A stretch of 64,000 bases of DNA from Cedecea colo (lineage in GTDB: Bacteria; Pseudomonadota; Gammaproteobacteria; Enterobacterales; Enterobacteriaceae), in assembly GCF_011808225.1 (NCBI RefSeq), contig NZ_SOYS01000014.1:18934-82933 (forward strand), in the 5' to 3' direction. A program made the position numbers and the translations under genes. Under the pieces are notes generated by a model. The model did not search any database. It was not told the origin of the DNA and worked only from the letters and a program-made list of their open reading frames with translations. The stretch's first letter is position 1. The number at the start of each line of letters is the position of its first letter. This document shows positions 29,877-40,043 of this stretch, one piece after another.

Positions 29877-29894
29877 TGTCGCAAAGCTGCGACA
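29877..29894. promoter_or_regulatory. GlrR-type activator site 3 of glmZ
   Basis: Perfect TGTC-N10-GACA, about 240 bases upstream of the GlmZ 5' end; the inner bases also extend the palindrome (GTCGCA / TGCGAC). Confidence 0.7.
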
Positions 29895-29960
29895 GTCGGG
29901 CAGAAGCAAGGAATAAGGGCAAAGGCGTTTTACAGAAATAGCAGATACAAAAAGGCCAGC

Positions 29961-30042
29961 CTTGTAGGGCGGATAAGCAACGCGCTATCCACCGATGTCC
30001 GGCCAGTAACGTTGGATGGCACTACGCTTATCCAACCTAAGC
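29961..30042. repeat. REP/BIME-like repeat upstream of glmZ
   Basis: TTGTAGGGCGGATAAGC and, inverted, GCTTATCCAACCTAAGC flank a central region. It resembles the unit at 7045-7117 and separates the glmZ regulatory region from the proM-distal array. Confidence 0.55.
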
Positions 30043-30061
30043 TTTTATAAACGCCGGATGC

Positions 30062-30091
30062 AAAAAAGCCAACCCGAAGGTTGGCTTTTTC
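30062..30091 (-). terminator. Terminator 3 of the proM-distal array
   Basis: AGCCAACC / GGTTGGCT hairpin with flanking A and T runs, after the third tail copy. Its stem differs from terminators 1 and 2, so this copy is either older or the original operon end. Confidence 0.8.
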
Positions 30092-30228
30092 TAAATGTGG
30101 TCGGCGAAAGAGGATGGCTTTTTTACAAAACACGCCCTGTGGGCCGTGGCTATTGCAACGTTGTCTCGCTGCGCTCGGCTCGAACCTCCCTGCCCCGGAG
30201 CTTCTCATCCTCTCTAAACTACAGATGC

Positions 30229-30258
30229 AAAAAACCCCGCTAAAAAGCGGGGTTTCTT
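30229..30258 (-). terminator. Terminator 2 of the proM-distal array
   Basis: Same hairpin as terminator 1, following the second tRNA-tail copy. Confidence 0.8.
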
Positions 30259-30379
30259 AAATGTGGTCGGCGAGAGAGGATTATTCCCCTGCGGGCCGTT
30301 GCCTGAGCAACGTTGTCTCGCTGCGCTCGGCTCGAACCTCCCTGCCCCGGAGCTTCTCATCCTCTCTAAGCTACAGATG

Positions 30380-30410
30380 CAAAAAACCCCGCTAAAAAGC
30401 GGGGTTTCTT
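30380..30410 (-). terminator. Terminator 1 after proM
   Basis: AACCCCGC / GCGGGGTT hairpin with a T-run on the minus strand, six bases after the tRNA-Pro CCA. Confidence 0.85.
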
Positions 30411-30415
30411 AAATG

Positions 30416-30492
30416 TGGTCGGCGAGAGAGGATTCGAACCTCCGACCCACTGGTCCCAAACCAGTTGCGCTACCAAGCTGCGCTACTCGCCG
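30416..30492 (-). tRNA. proM: tRNA-Pro (UGG)
   Basis: 77 bases beginning CGGCGAGTAGCGCAGCTTGG, anticodon TGG, T-arm GGTTCGAATCC and encoded CCA. Last gene of the argX-hisR-leuT-proM transcript; its 3' tail is duplicated twice downstream. Confidence 0.98.
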
Positions 30493-30540
30493 AAATACTG
30501 CTTTTACTTTTTTGTCAGAATTTTACTTAACTTAGATGAT

Positions 30541-30627
30541 TGGTGCGAAGAGAGGGACTTGAACCCTCACGTCCGTAAGAACACTAACACCTGAAGCTAG
30601 CGCGTCTACCAATTCCGCCACCTTCGC
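30541..30627 (-). tRNA. leuT: tRNA-Leu (CAG)
   Basis: 87-base class II tRNA beginning GCGAAGGTGGCGGAATTGG, anticodon CAG, long variable arm and encoded CCA. Confidence 0.98.
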
Positions 30628-30646
30628 ATCATAACCACTAAATTAA

Positions 30647-30723
30647 TGGGGTGGCTAATGGGACTCGAACCCACGACAACTGGAATCACAATCCAGGGCT
30701 CTACCAACTGAGCTATAGCCACC
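30647..30723 (-). tRNA. hisR: tRNA-His (GUG)
   Basis: Begins GGTGGCTATAGCTCAGTTGG with the extra 5' G typical of tRNA-His, anticodon GTG, T-arm GGTTCGAATCC, ends CCCCA. Confidence 0.98.
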
Positions 30724-30785
30724 ACTGTAAAATCTTTCACGCGGTACGTTAATTACCACCGCAGCTCAAGCGCCCTTCTAAAAGA

Positions 30786-30862
<77 letters not shown>

Positions 30863-30883
30863 GTAGCGCCGTTGCGGGGTCGG

Positions 30884-30912
30884 ATATTACGGGCTTCATG
30901 CCCGGCTGTCTA
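30884..30912 (-). promoter_or_regulatory. Sigma70 promoter of the argX-hisR-leuT-proM operon
   Basis: TAGACA (-35) and TAATAT (-10) with a 17-base spacer, followed by a GC-rich discriminator (CCGACCCCGC) typical of stringently controlled stable-RNA promoters. The -10 lies about 20 bases before argX. Confidence 0.75.
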
Positions 30913-30979
30913 GTGCTTATTTCAATAAAAAGCGCGTTTGGTTACGCTTTGTGCAGTCTGCTGCTTATCCATGCATATT

Positions 30980-32350
30980 TTACCAAGACAGGCGTTTATT
31001 CAGGCCAAAACCCTTATAAACCAGCGTTACCAGCAACAAAAATGCCGCCCCGACGGCCAGCGACATACGCGTATCTTCATTAAAGCCCATACCGACTAAC
31101 ACGCAAAGCAGGAACGCCATCGTCAGGTAATTTACCCATGGGAAAACGATCGACTTAAACGGATGGCTGGCAATAACCTGGCGATGAGCCTTACGGAAGC
31201 GTACCTGGCTTATGAGGATCACAAACCACGGCACCATACCCGGCAGCACGCTTGCGCTATAAACGTATACGAATACGCGCTGCGGATTGGGAATAATATA
31301 ATTCAGGCACGACCCGAACAGCAGAATGGCGATTGAAACAGCAACTCCCGCCACCGGCACGCCATTGCGGGAAACTTTCGCCATCTTAGCCGGAAGCTGG
31401 CGGTTCTTTGCCAGGGCATACAGCATACGGCCGCAGCTATACATCCCGCTGTTACAGCCAGAAAGCGCTGCGGTCAGCACCACAAAGTTAATGATTCCCG
31501 CCGCCGCGGTGATGCCAATTTTTGCGAAAGTCAGCACAAACGGGCTGCCGGTGTTGCCAATCTGGTTCCACGGGAAGATAGTCACGATAACGAAAATCGC
31601 ACCCACGTAGAAAATCAGGATACGCCACAGCACCTTACCAACCGCGCTGCGCAAGGTGACCTGCGGGTTTTTTGCTTCCCCGGCGGTGATACCAATCAGC
31701 TCCACGCCCTGATATGACGCCACAACAATACAGAGCGCGGTTAAGAAGCCTTTCCAGCCGCCGGCAAAGAAGCCACCGTGTTCGGTAAGATTACCAAAGC
31801 CAATCGCCTGGCCGTGGTTACCGAAGCCAAAGAAAATCACTCCAAGGCCAACCACAATCATTACGAGAATGGTGGTGACTTTGATCATCGCAAACCAAAA
31901 TTCAATCTCACCGTACAGCCGCACCGCCGCCAGGTTCGCCAGCGCCACAAGCCCAACGGCGAGAAGCGCCGGCAGCCATTGCGATAAGTCAGGGAACCAG
32001 TACTGGACGTAAAGCCCTATTGCGGTAATTTCTGATATCCCCACCGCCATCCACATAAACCAGTAAGACCAGGCGGTAAGGTAGCCAAAAAACGGGCTCA
32101 TATAACGATGCGCGTAAACGGCAAACGAGCCGGCTACCGGTTCCAGAAACAGCATCTCGCCCATGGAACGCATAATAAAGAACACAAACAGGCCGGCGAT
32201 GATGTAAGCCAGCAGCACTGAAGGGCCAGCCCACCTGAGCGTGCTTGCCGCCCCCATAAACAGGCCGACACCGATAGTACCGCCCAGCGCAATAAGCTCG
32301 ATATGCCGGGCCTCAAGGCCTCTCTGAAGCTCCGCTTGTTTCTCTGCCAT
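30980..32350 (-). CDS. yifK: Amino-acid permease YifK (threonine/serine symporter ThrP)
   Basis: Inner-membrane APC-superfamily permease with about 12 transmembrane segments; E. coli YifK has been described as a proton-coupled threonine/serine symporter (ThrP). The start [23 protein letters not shown] with GAGGAA upstream gives 456 residues; a longer frame begins 16 codons earlier without support. APC motifs [12 protein letters not shown] (helix 1) and [10 protein letters not shown] are clear. Located between wecG and the tRNA cluster as in E. coli. Confidence 0.94.
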   Translation of the reverse strand: MAEKQAELQRGLEARHIELIALGGTIGVGLFMGAASTLRWAGPSVLLAYIIAGLFVFFIMRSMGEMLFLEPVAGSFAVYAHRYMSPFFGYLTAWSYWFMWMAVGISEITAIGLYVQYWFPDLSQWLPALLAVGLVALANLAAVRLYGEIEFWFAMIKVTTILVMIVVGLGVIFFGFGNHGQAIGFGNLTEHGGFFAGGWKGFLTALCIVVASYQGVELIGITAGEAKNPQVTLRSAVGKVLWRILIFYVGAIFVIVTIFPWNQIGNTGSPFVLTFAKIGITAAAGIINFVVLTAALSGCNSGMYSCGRMLYALAKNRQLPAKMAKVSRNGVPVAGVAVSIAILLFGSCLNYIIPNPQRVFVYVYSASVLPGMVPWFVILISQVRFRKAHRQVIASHPFKSIVFPWVNYLTMAFLLCVLVGMGFNEDTRMSLAVGAAFLLLVTLVYKGFGLNKRLSW

Positions 32351-32463
32351 AAATTCCTCAGTCCTGCTCACCCACCGGCGATCTTTAAAAGGGCGCAATG
32401 GTTTCGTATTTTTTGCAAAAATACAAATCGACTGTTAACAATTTGGCCGGGTAAACCGGGCAG

Positions 32464-32500
32464 GAAAACAAAACGCGCTCCTTTGAGCGCGTTTTTTATT
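32464..32500. terminator. Terminator after wecG (end of the ECA operon)
   Basis: AACGCGCTC / GAGCGCGTT hairpin just after the wecG stop. It has T-runs in both directions. Confidence 0.8.
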
Positions 32501-32502
32501 AT

Positions 32503-33243
32503 TTACAGGCGGCCCGTGTAGTGCCAGGCAAGGTAACGCAGTAGCTTGAGCTGACGGCCGAGGCGGCTTGGCTGGGACAGCAACCGGTAAAGCCACTCCA
32601 GGCCCAGCTTCTGCCAGATTTTCGGCGCACGTTTAACATGACCGGTAAAGACATCGTAAGTGCCGCCCACGCCCATATACAGGGCCTGCGGGTAAACTTT
32701 GCGGCAGTCTCGCATCAGAATTTCCTGCCGCGGCGATCCCATCGCCACGGTCACAATCGCCGCACCGCTGTCACGAATGCGCTCAAACATCTCCTGCCGC
32801 TCCTGCGCTTTGAAGTAGCCGTCCTGGCTGCCCACAATATTCACGTTCCACAGCTTGCGCAGCTTCGCTTCCGTCTGGGCCAGGATCTCAGGCTTGCCGC
32901 CAACCAGAAAGACTGGCGTGCCCTCGCGCCCGGCTTTTTCCATCAGCGCTTCCCAAAGGTCAGCCCCCGGCACACGCGATACCTGCGCCGCAGGATACTT
33001 TTTCCGAATTGAACGCACGACGCTTATGCCGTCAGCATATTTAAACTCTGCCGCGTCAATGAGTTCGCGAACTTCACGATCGCGTTCCGCCGTCAGGACC
33101 TTCTCGGCGTTGATCGCTACCAGCGTTCCAGACCTCAGCGAGCCGTCAGCATAGAGATAATCCAGCGCATGCTGCATATCACGCCAGCCCAGCAGTGCCA
33201 GGCCGCGAATGGTGTAGCCAGGCGCAGAAATCGACTCGTTCAT
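32503..33243 (-). CDS. wecG: UDP-ManNAcA transferase (lipid II synthesis of ECA)
   Basis: WecG/TagA/CpsF glycosyltransferase that adds N-acetyl-mannosaminuronic acid to undecaprenyl-PP-GlcNAc. Start at [14 protein letters not shown] with AAGGA six bases upstream gives 246 residues as in E. coli. Family motifs: [29 protein letters not shown] and [14 protein letters not shown], then [20 protein letters not shown]. Last gene of the ECA operon. Confidence 0.97.
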   Translation of the reverse strand: MNESISAPGYTIRGLALLGWRDMQHALDYLYADGSLRSGTLVAINAEKVLTAERDREVRELIDAAEFKYADGISVVRSIRKKYPAAQVSRVPGADLWEALMEKAGREGTPVFLVGGKPEILAQTEAKLRKLWNVNIVGSQDGYFKAQERQEMFERIRDSGAAIVTVAMGSPRQEILMRDCRKVYPQALYMGVGGTYDVFTGHVKRAPKIWQKLGLEWLYRLLSQPSRLGRQLKLLRYLAWHYTGRL

Positions 33244-33262
33244 GTTGTTCCTTATCATCCAC

Positions 33263-34618
33263 TCAGGCTCCGGCTTCCACGCCCGGCATGCGCCGCAGGC
33301 GCTGATGTATCAAACCCGCACTGTCAAATAACCAGTAAAGAAGCTTAGCCAGCAGAAGGCAAATGCCAAATACCATCATGAAGAAAACGACGCGGGAGAC
33401 AAAGGAGTCCACGCCTTCACGGGCCAGAACTATCATGTTAAAAATCGCACCGAAGCAGAAGCTATGCAGAATAGCGGCTTTATAGCGATTGGTTTCCCGG
33501 TTGCCAAGTTCATAAAGCCAGTCGAACCATTTGATAATCAGACCGACCGCCACCGCGCCTGGCAGGATAAACCACACGCCGCCCATCACAACCAGCGAGC
33601 CGATAAGCGTCGGGGAAATCGCCAGCCCCGAGTGGTTATCCAGAATTTCCCAGGTAAAGTAGTTAGCGCTGTTAAGCACAATACCCGGACGATCCGGCCA
33701 TACCCATGTTGGAATAAACACGTAGAAGTCACGCACGATGGGCGCCAGACCCTGGAACTCGATTTTGTCGTAGTTTTGCAGCAGTAACGCCAGGTTTTCC
33801 CAGGGTGAGAACGTATCGCGTGTCAGATACAGGAAAGTGTAAAAAGCCTCATCGCCGCTGACGTTCAGCCCGTAGCGTTTCAGCGCCAGCCAGAACATGC
33901 CCACAATGCCGAATACTCCGGCCGCCGCCAGCATCCAGAGAGAAATCCAGCCGCGAATAATGCCGATAAACAGGAAGATGGCGAAAGCGATAATGATATT
34001 GGCGCGCGTGCCGCCAACTATCATGTAGGTCAGCAGGCCAAACGCCACGGTGCTGACCAGGAAGAACATCCACGCGCGGCCATCCTGCTTAAGGAAGTAA
34101 ACCACCAGCATCGCCGGAATAAAGAAGTAGAAGAAGCGCTTAAGCGCGACGCCTGACACTTCGCTGGAGAATATCTGGCTGTAGGAGTGCAGCTTAAACA
34201 GCAAAAAACCGTTGTGCATAAAGAAGATGCCAACGCTTACCAGCGCAACCAGCGCCAGCATCACCCATGTCAGATGCGTTTCGACGCGATTCATGGTGAA
34301 CAACGGGCGGCGCTCGGTGATTGCTGGCCGCTTCGCCCGCAGACGCGTTTTATAGGCGACGTAATAAATACCGTAGAAGCAGGTCGCCGCTAGCTGCGCC
34401 TGCAGCAGTACATCCGCAGGCACGACGCCCACGCCAAACCGGAAGACCAGCGTACAGGTAAACGGGAAGCCGAAGAAAAAGGTCAGCAGGTAAAGTAACG
34501 AGAAGAAGACGTTAAAGTTGAAGCGTACCTTGCGGAACTCCTGATATGTCAGCAGGCCGATAAACATCACGGAAACCAACCACACCACAAACAGACCGCC
34601 AAATTGCAGCAAACTCAT
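33263..34618 (-). CDS. wzyE: ECA polymerase WzyE
   Basis: 451-residue polytopic inner-membrane protein (about 11 hydrophobic segments) matching E. coli WzyE in length. It polymerises ECA trisaccharide units on the periplasmic side. Signature stretch [11 protein letters not shown] and the large periplasmic loop [45 protein letters not shown] region are visible. Its ATG overlaps the wecF stop. Confidence 0.96.
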   Translation of the reverse strand: MSLLQFGGLFVVWLVSVMFIGLLTYQEFRKVRFNFNVFFSLLYLLTFFFGFPFTCTLVFRFGVGVVPADVLLQAQLAATCFYGIYYVAYKTRLRAKRPAITERRPLFTMNRVETHLTWVMLALVALVSVGIFFMHNGFLLFKLHSYSQIFSSEVSGVALKRFFYFFIPAMLVVYFLKQDGRAWMFFLVSTVAFGLLTYMIVGGTRANIIIAFAIFLFIGIIRGWISLWMLAAAGVFGIVGMFWLALKRYGLNVSGDEAFYTFLYLTRDTFSPWENLALLLQNYDKIEFQGLAPIVRDFYVFIPTWVWPDRPGIVLNSANYFTWEILDNHSGLAISPTLIGSLVVMGGVWFILPGAVAVGLIIKWFDWLYELGNRETNRYKAAILHSFCFGAIFNMIVLAREGVDSFVSRVVFFMMVFGICLLLAKLLYWLFDSAGLIHQRLRRMPGVEAGA

Positions 34619-35694
34619 GCGGTTTCTCCTGATGCGATTGCTAACGCCTGGTGCCAGCCGTCAAGATAGTTGGGGTTGAAAAAGGCGATCTGCTGTTTAT
34701 CTAATAAGCGTAGCTGGCGCTGCGCTTCACGCACGACCGTTTCATCCAGCGGATCGCCGGTGAACAGTACGGGGATATGCTGTTCAACCATATCCTGCCA
34801 GAACGGATTTTTACGGCTCAATACGCACGGAATACCTGCCTGAATCAGCAGGCAAAGCGTTCCGATGCCCTGCTGCCTGTCAAAAATGAAATAACCTAAA
34901 TCGCACTGGCGCAGCAGCGCAAGATAGTCGTTAAATTCGATATTTTCGGCCAGAACCTTCAGGTTTTCCTTGCTGAATAACGTACTGCCAGCCTGCTGCA
35001 CTTCGTTGATATAAGCGCTGTTATTTTTCGGGTAGCCCATAGGCACCACGACACGTACGTTATCACCGAACTGAGCGTGTATCGCCTGCAACGCGGCGAT
35101 ATGCTGATTGCTGCGATCGCCGGAATTCCCGACCAGCAAAGTAAGTTTACCGCCCGTTTTTTCTTCACTGCTCATTTCATTGAGCGCGGGATCCATACGC
35201 GTCGGGAAGTACAGCAGCTCACCGGGCACTCGCGGATGGCGCTGATGAAGATAGTTAAGGTCGCCGCGCGTGGCGAATACCCGGCCAACGCGTCCCTGAG
35301 CAATACGACGCAGCAGGTAAAAGAGACGAAACTTGAGGCTCCGTGAAGCCTCATACAAATCTGCTCCCCAGATATGCCAGCTCACCTGCGCAGGCTTCAG
35401 ACCGCCTGTCAGCAAGGCAATCCACAACGAGCTATTAAACTGGCCGTGGAAGAAAAACCGCTGCTGGCGGTTTGCGCGAGCTTTTTCTGTCACCGCCCTG
35501 GCCAGCGCTTTTTTTGTCGGGAAGAGCGTAATCGTAAGTTCAGGAAAAGCAGACGGCAAAGCGCTGTCCGTTGAGACCACCAAAAAATGGCGCGCGTGCG
35601 GATGTGAGGCGGCTAAAGCGTCGTTAAAGAAACGCAGTACCGTCTGGTTATGATGCGGGATATCCGATCCCAGTACGTGAATCAGTGTCGTCAT
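34615..35694 (-). CDS. wecF: TDP-Fuc4NAc:lipid II Fuc4NAc transferase
   Basis: GT56 glycosyltransferase (RffT) that adds 4-acetamido-4,6-dideoxygalactose to complete ECA lipid III. 359 residues, as in E. coli. Recognisable stretches are [33 protein letters not shown] and [18 protein letters not shown] overlaps join it to wzxE upstream and wzyE downstream. Its donor depends on dTDP-glucose genes absent from this operon. Confidence 0.97.
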   Translation of the reverse strand: MTTLIHVLGSDIPHHNQTVLRFFNDALAASHPHARHFLVVSTDSALPSAFPELTITLFPTKKALARAVTEKARANRQQRFFFHGQFNSSLWIALLTGGLKPAQVSWHIWGADLYEASRSLKFRLFYLLRRIAQGRVGRVFATRGDLNYLHQRHPRVPGELLYFPTRMDPALNEMSSEEKTGGKLTLLVGNSGDRSNQHIAALQAIHAQFGDNVRVVVPMGYPKNNSAYINEVQQAGSTLFSKENLKVLAENIEFNDYLALLRQCDLGYFIFDRQQGIGTLCLLIQAGIPCVLSRKNPFWQDMVEQHIPVLFTGDPLDETVVREAQRQLRLLDKQQIAFFNPNYLDGWHQALAIASGETA

Positions 35695-36941
35695 GCTCGT
35701 CTACGATAAATAAGAAACACGCCACAGCAGAGCGCGAAGTAAATAATATACGTCGCCATATAGGCCTGTGCGGCGCCCAGTGCGCCATGGGCTGGGATCA
35801 ACCAGCGTGAAAAGCCGGTTAATAAAGCAAACTGGCTGATTTCAGTCAAAATATAAAAGCGCAGCGAGGCTTTAGCGATGACTAAATAGCCGAAAACGTA
35901 AGAACCCACTTTCAGCACGTCGCCCACCAGCTGCCAGGCAAACAGATCGCGCATGGCGATAAACTTATGTGAGAACAGCAGCCAGATGGCAAAATCACGC
36001 AGTAACCACACGGTTAAACTGGCGACGGCTACCGCCGACAGTACGAATTTTAATGAGCGGACTATCTCGCGGGAGATATCTTGCCTGGTCGTCAGCCTTG
36101 ATAAGGTTGGCAACAGGTACACGCTAAACGATGCGGTAATGAACTGGAGATAGGCATCTGAAATGCTGCTGACGCCCTGCCAAATCCCCACATCATCCCA
36201 GCTATAATGCTCGGCGAGTAGATTACGCATCATCACGTAAGCAACGGGCAGCGTGATGGAGGTAATTAACGCCATGATCGTAAATTTACCCAGGCTGCTG
36301 GCGTAGACTTTATCCCACTGCGGTTTCAGATAGCCCAGCGGGACATGTTCGCGTCTAACCAGCATGAAACCTGCGGGAATAAGCACCAGCGCTGGCACCA
36401 GCGCCAGACCAAGCAGCGCGCCCTGGTAGCCGCCTGAGCGATAACAAAGATAGTAAGCGACCACGCCGATGAAGCTGCCGCCAATCAACGCCAGCGCATT
36501 ACCAGCCGCATCCCGGAAGCCTTTCATGATAGCCAGCGACAGGTTCGCCCAGGCGATACCCATCTGCACCAGCGCCACCAGCCGTATCAGGCCTTGATAA
36601 TGGTCGTGACCAAACAGCCCGACACAGATCGGTTTCGCCGCCACGACAAAAATAATCGCCAGCAGGGTCGAAAATCCCAGCACCATGGCTGAGGAAGTAC
36701 CGATGACTTTGCGAAGCTCTTGCGGGGAGTCGTGATACTGAGCGACGTATTTAGTGACGCCGTTAAAAATACCGGCCCCCGCCAGCACGCCCAGCACGGT
36801 GACCATCTGACGAAAGTTGCCCGCAAGCCCTACGCCGCTCGGGCCAAACGCCACCGCCAGAAGTTTTACCACCAGCAGACCGGCCGCGATTTTTACCAGC
36901 GTGGACCCGGCGGTCCACGCTGAGGCTTTAGCCAGCGACAT
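35691..36941 (-). CDS. wzxE: ECA lipid III flippase WzxE
   Basis: 416-residue MOP-family flippase with about 12 membrane segments; moves undecaprenyl-linked ECA trisaccharide to the periplasmic face. N-terminus [26 protein letters not shown] and [18 protein letters not shown] match the E. coli protein. The start is one base past the wecE stop, and the stop overlaps the wecF start. Confidence 0.97.
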   Translation of the reverse strand: MSLAKASAWTAGSTLVKIAAGLLVVKLLAVAFGPSGVGLAGNFRQMVTVLGVLAGAGIFNGVTKYVAQYHDSPQELRKVIGTSSAMVLGFSTLLAIIFVVAAKPICVGLFGHDHYQGLIRLVALVQMGIAWANLSLAIMKGFRDAAGNALALIGGSFIGVVAYYLCYRSGGYQGALLGLALVPALVLIPAGFMLVRREHVPLGYLKPQWDKVYASSLGKFTIMALITSITLPVAYVMMRNLLAEHYSWDDVGIWQGVSSISDAYLQFITASFSVYLLPTLSRLTTRQDISREIVRSLKFVLSAVAVASLTVWLLRDFAIWLLFSHKFIAMRDLFAWQLVGDVLKVGSYVFGYLVIAKASLRFYILTEISQFALLTGFSRWLIPAHGALGAAQAYMATYIIYFALCCGVFLIYRRRA

Positions 36942-36942
36942 A

Positions 36943-38073
36943 TCAGGAGAGGTAGCTTAACAACGTATTGATAACCGCACGTTGATTAACCGGAGAAAGG
37001 TTATAGAACAGCGGCAGGCGCACCAGGCGTTCACTCTCTTTGGTGGTGAACCGGTCTTCGCCGTGGAAGTAACCAAACTTTTCGCCAGCCGGGCAAGCGT
37101 GCAGCGGAATGTAGTGGAATACGGCCATAATTTCGGCTTCTTTGAGATACGCAATCAGCGCGCTGCGGTCTTCCATATCACGCAGCTTGATATAAAACAT
37201 ATGCGCGTTTTGCACGCAGTCTTTCGGCACGGAAGGCAATTCAATACGGCCTGCGCGAGCCAGCGGGGCCAGCGCGTCATGATAAGCCTGCCAGAGCTTA
37301 AGGCGCTGCTGGTTAATCTTTTCCGCGGCCTCGAGCTGTGCCCATAAATAGGCAGCCTGCAAATCAGCCATCAGATAGCTCGAACCAATGTCGCGCCAGG
37401 TATATTTATCCACCTGCCCACGGAAGAACTGGCTGCGGTTGGTGCCCTTTTCGCGAATGATTTCAGCGCGATCGATTAACGACGGATCGTTGATAAGCGT
37501 CGCGCCGCCTTCGCCACCGGCGGTGTAGTTTTTAGTTTCATGGAAGCTGAAGCAGCCGATGTGGCCGATAGAACCCAGGGCACGGCCTTTGTAAGTCGAC
37601 ATCACGCCCTGCGCGGCGTCTTCTACCACGAACAGGCTGTGTTTTTTCGCCAGCGCCATGATGGTGTCCATTTCACAGGCAACGCCCGCGTAGTGCACCG
37701 GTACGATAGCTCGCGTGTTTTCGGTAATCGCCGCTTCAATCAACGTTTCGTCGATATTCATGGTGTCAGGGCGCACATCGACAAACACAATTTTTGCGCC
37801 GCGCAGCACGAAGGCGTTCGCGGTTGAAACAAAGGTGTAGCTTGGCATGATGACTTCATCGCCAGGCTTGATGTCCAGCAATAGCGCGGCCATTTCCAGC
37901 GAGGCCGTACAGGATGGCGTGAGCAGGACTTTTTTGCTGCCGAAACGCTGTTCCAGCCATTGCTGACAACGACGCGTAAAGCCACCGTCGCCGCAAAGCT
38001 TGCCGCTCCCCATCGCAGCCTGCATGTATTCGATTTCCGTGCCTACTACTGGCGGAGCATTAAATGGGATCAT
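36943..38073 (-). CDS. wecE: dTDP-4-amino-4,6-dideoxygalactose transaminase
   Basis: PLP-dependent DegT/DnrJ/EryC1 aminotransferase (RffA) that converts dTDP-4-keto-6-deoxyglucose to dTDP-Fuc4N. 376 residues; N-terminus MIPFNAPPVVGTEIEYM, GDEVIMPSYTFVSTANAF, VVEDAAQ (PLP Asp) and FSFHETKNYTAGGEGG (Schiff-base Lys). Follows wecD by four bases. Its substrate needs RffG/RffH activity, not encoded next to it. Confidence 0.97.
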   Translation of the reverse strand: MIPFNAPPVVGTEIEYMQAAMGSGKLCGDGGFTRRCQQWLEQRFGSKKVLLTPSCTASLEMAALLLDIKPGDEVIMPSYTFVSTANAFVLRGAKIVFVDVRPDTMNIDETLIEAAITENTRAIVPVHYAGVACEMDTIMALAKKHSLFVVEDAAQGVMSTYKGRALGSIGHIGCFSFHETKNYTAGGEGGATLINDPSLIDRAEIIREKGTNRSQFFRGQVDKYTWRDIGSSYLMADLQAAYLWAQLEAAEKINQQRLKLWQAYHDALAPLARAGRIELPSVPKDCVQNAHMFYIKLRDMEDRSALIAYLKEAEIMAVFHYIPLHACPAGEKFGYFHGEDRFTTKESERLVRLPLFYNLSPVNQRAVINTLLSYLS

Positions 38074-38077
38074 TTTT

Positions 38078-38758
38078 TCACCTGTATAACCAGAAGGCAG
38101 TGCTATCTACGGTGGCACCGCTTTGAATATAACGTCGCAAAGCCGCAGTATTGCTTATCTGCGTGGCTACACGCAGCGTTGCCAGCCCGCGTTGCTGGCA
38201 CCATAAGCTCGCGGCATGCATTAGCTGTTCACCTGCTCCACGACCCGCCAACAGGCCAATCCGCGCTTCACGCTCGTTTAACTGGCGCAGACTGACGAAG
38301 CCCTGTATCTCGTCACCCTTTTTTAGCAACAGGCACTGGTGATCAAACTTGCCCAACACCGCGTTTTCTACCCACTGAGCATAGAAGCGGCCGCTGTCGG
38401 CTGGCCGATACCAGGGCGCGCGAAAACGGCTTTGCGTGAAGACCTGAGCGGCCATTTCGCGCAGAACAGGGACATCCGCGGCTTGTGCGACAACGACAGA
38501 AGATGCAGCATTTTCCGTGCCAACTGACAGCACCAGATCGACTTCACCTTCGACCAGCTTAAAACCGAACTGCTGTAAAGCATTCAGCAAATCAGCGCGA
38601 TGGGCAGGAATTTTTGCCTGCACGCGTCCGTAAGCCGCAAGCTGCTCTGCGGTCAGCTCGCCTGCATCGTCCGCAAAACGAACAATGGCGCTGTTAACGC
38701 CAAAGAACTGATTTTCCCATGCCAGCGCATCAAGCCGGGCACGAAGCGGACTGTTCAT
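38078..38758 (-). CDS. wecD: dTDP-fucosamine acetyltransferase
   Basis: GNAT acetyltransferase (RffC) that makes dTDP-Fuc4NAc from dTDP-Fuc4N and acetyl-CoA. 226 residues (E. coli 224). Conserved: [15 protein letters not shown] near the N-terminus, [13 protein letters not shown], and the acetyl-CoA loop [14 protein letters not shown] (about 168-181), then [22 protein letters not shown]. It follows wecC by only 22 bases; in E. coli rffG and rffH lie between them. Confidence 0.95.
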   Translation of the reverse strand: MNSPLRARLDALAWENQFFGVNSAIVRFADDAGELTAEQLAAYGRVQAKIPAHRADLLNALQQFGFKLVEGEVDLVLSVGTENAASSVVVAQAADVPVLREMAAQVFTQSRFRAPWYRPADSGRFYAQWVENAVLGKFDHQCLLLKKGDEIQGFVSLRQLNEREARIGLLAGRGAGEQLMHAASLWCQQRGLATLRVATQISNTAALRRYIQSGATVDSTAFWLYR

Positions 38759-38780
38759 AGCTTAGCCTCGGAATGGCGGA

Positions 38781-40043
38781 TTAACGCCAGACGCCTTTGG
38801 TATCGACAACCCAGCGCTGCTGGATTTTCTCGCCCGCGATGGCTTTAAATTCGTTATGGTCAACCAGCATGACCAGCACGTCGGCCTGCTGCAAGGCAGC
38901 GTCAAGGTTCGCCAGCTGGCAATGCCCCTCAAGCTTCTTCGGAAGCTGATGAATATTCGGTTCGACCACAAGCGTTACACCGCTGTGCCAGTTTGCAATC
39001 ATCCCAGCAATTTCCATCGCCGGGCTTTCACGCAGATCGTCAATGTTTGGTTTGAACGCCAGACCAAAACAGGCGATTTTCAGTTCGCTGGCGCGCTTAC
39101 CGCTTTCGGCCAGGCTATCCGCAACGGCCGCTTTGACCTGATTAATAACCCAGTGCGGCTTGGCATCGTTAACTTCGCGAGCGGTACGAATCAAACGCGC
39201 CTGCTGCGGATTCTGAGCAACGATAAACCATGGGTCGACCGCAATACAGTGCCCGCCAACGCCGGGACCAGGTTGCAGAATATTCACGCGCGGGTGGCGA
39301 TTCGCCAGGCGAATCAGTTCCCAGACGTTGATGCCCTGATCGGCACAGATGAGCGAAAGCTCGTTCGCAAAGGCGATATTCACGTCGCGGAAGCTATTTT
39401 CAGTCAGCTTGCACATTTCCGCCGTGCGGGCGTTGGTGATAACGCACTCGCCTTCAAGGAAGATTTTATAAAGCTCGCTGGCCCGTGCTGAGCAAACTGG
39501 CGTCATGCCGCCGATCACACGATCGTTTTTAATCAGCTCCACCATGACCTGACCCGGCAATACACGTTCCGGACAGTAGGCAATATTGACATCTGCCGCT
39601 TCACCCGCCTGCTGCGGGAAGGAGAGGTCCGGGCGCAGGGCCGCCAGCCACTCGGCCATTTGTTCGGTGGAGCCTACCGGCGAAGTGGATTCCAGGATGA
39701 CTAAAGCACCCTTTTTCAGGACCGGCGCGATAGATACCGCTGCGGCCTTCACAAAAGCCATGTCTGGCTCATGATCGCCCTGAAAAGGCGTAGGCACTGC
39801 AATCAGCCAGGCATCGGCCTCGACAGGTTGCGTGCTGGCACGCAAAAACCCCGCTTCGACTGCCTTTTTAACGACCTTATCCAGCTCCGGCTCAACAATA
39901 TGAATGGCGCCACGGTTAATGGTCTCCACCGCGTGCTGATTGATATCGATGCCTACGACGTTTTTCTGACGGGAAGCAAATGCCGCCGCCGTGGGTAAGC
40001 CAATGTAGCCAAGACCAATAACGGAGATGGTTGAAAAACTCAT
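38781..40043 (-). CDS. wecC: UDP-ManNAc dehydrogenase
   Basis: Oxidises UDP-N-acetylmannosamine to UDP-ManNAcA with NAD (RffD). Start [23 protein letters not shown], behind AGGTGGA, gives 420 residues as in E. coli; the start overlaps the wecB stop (ATGA). Rossmann motif GLGYIG (about 10-15), catalytic Cys in [16 protein letters not shown] (about residue 266), and [16 protein letters not shown] are intact. Confidence 0.98.
   Translation of the reverse strand: MSFSTISVIGLGYIGLPTAAAFASRQKNVVGIDINQHAVETINRGAIHIVEPELDKVVKKAVEAGFLRASTQPVEADAWLIAVPTPFQGDHEPDMAFVKAAAVSIAPVLKKGALVILESTSPVGSTEQMAEWLAALRPDLSFPQQAGEAADVNIAYCPERVLPGQVMVELIKNDRVIGGMTPVCSARASELYKIFLEGECVITNARTAEMCKLTENSFRDVNIAFANELSLICADQGINVWELIRLANRHPRVNILQPGPGVGGHCIAVDPWFIVAQNPQQARLIRTAREVNDAKPHWVINQVKAAVADSLAESGKRASELKIACFGLAFKPNIDDLRESPAMEIAGMIANWHSGVTLVVEPNIHQLPKKLEGHCQLANLDAALQQADVLVMLVDHNEFKAIAGEKIQQRWVVDTKGVWR

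Larger units (their letters stand above)
30062..30415 (-). repeat. Tandem proM-distal array of tRNA-tail and terminator units (rtT-like)
   Basis: Downstream of tRNA-Pro, the last 19 bases of the tRNA (ATCCTCTCTCGCCGACCA-type tail) recur at 30264-30282 and, with one change, at 30098-30116, giving unit lengths of 152 and 166 bp. Each tail, like the true tRNA, is followed by a hairpin terminator (30380-30410, 30229-30258, 30062-30091). The segments between share CTCCGGGGCAGGGAGGTTCG and GAGCGCAGCGAGACAACG. In each unit an early AGAGAGGAT can pair with the tail's ATCCTCTCT. The plan resembles the rtT repeats after E. coli tyrT. Confidence 0.8.

Noticed and set aside
29930..30208. 92-codon frame over the glmZ upstream region and proM-distal array
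   Set aside because: It runs through a REP-like unit, a terminator hairpin and a tRNA-tail repeat, has no ribosome site, and is better explained by those elements.
30062..30492. Prophage or genomic-island attachment site at proM
   Set aside because: Repeated tRNA tails suggest att sites, but no integrase or foreign gene lies between them and each tail has its own terminator, so an rtT-like array fits better.
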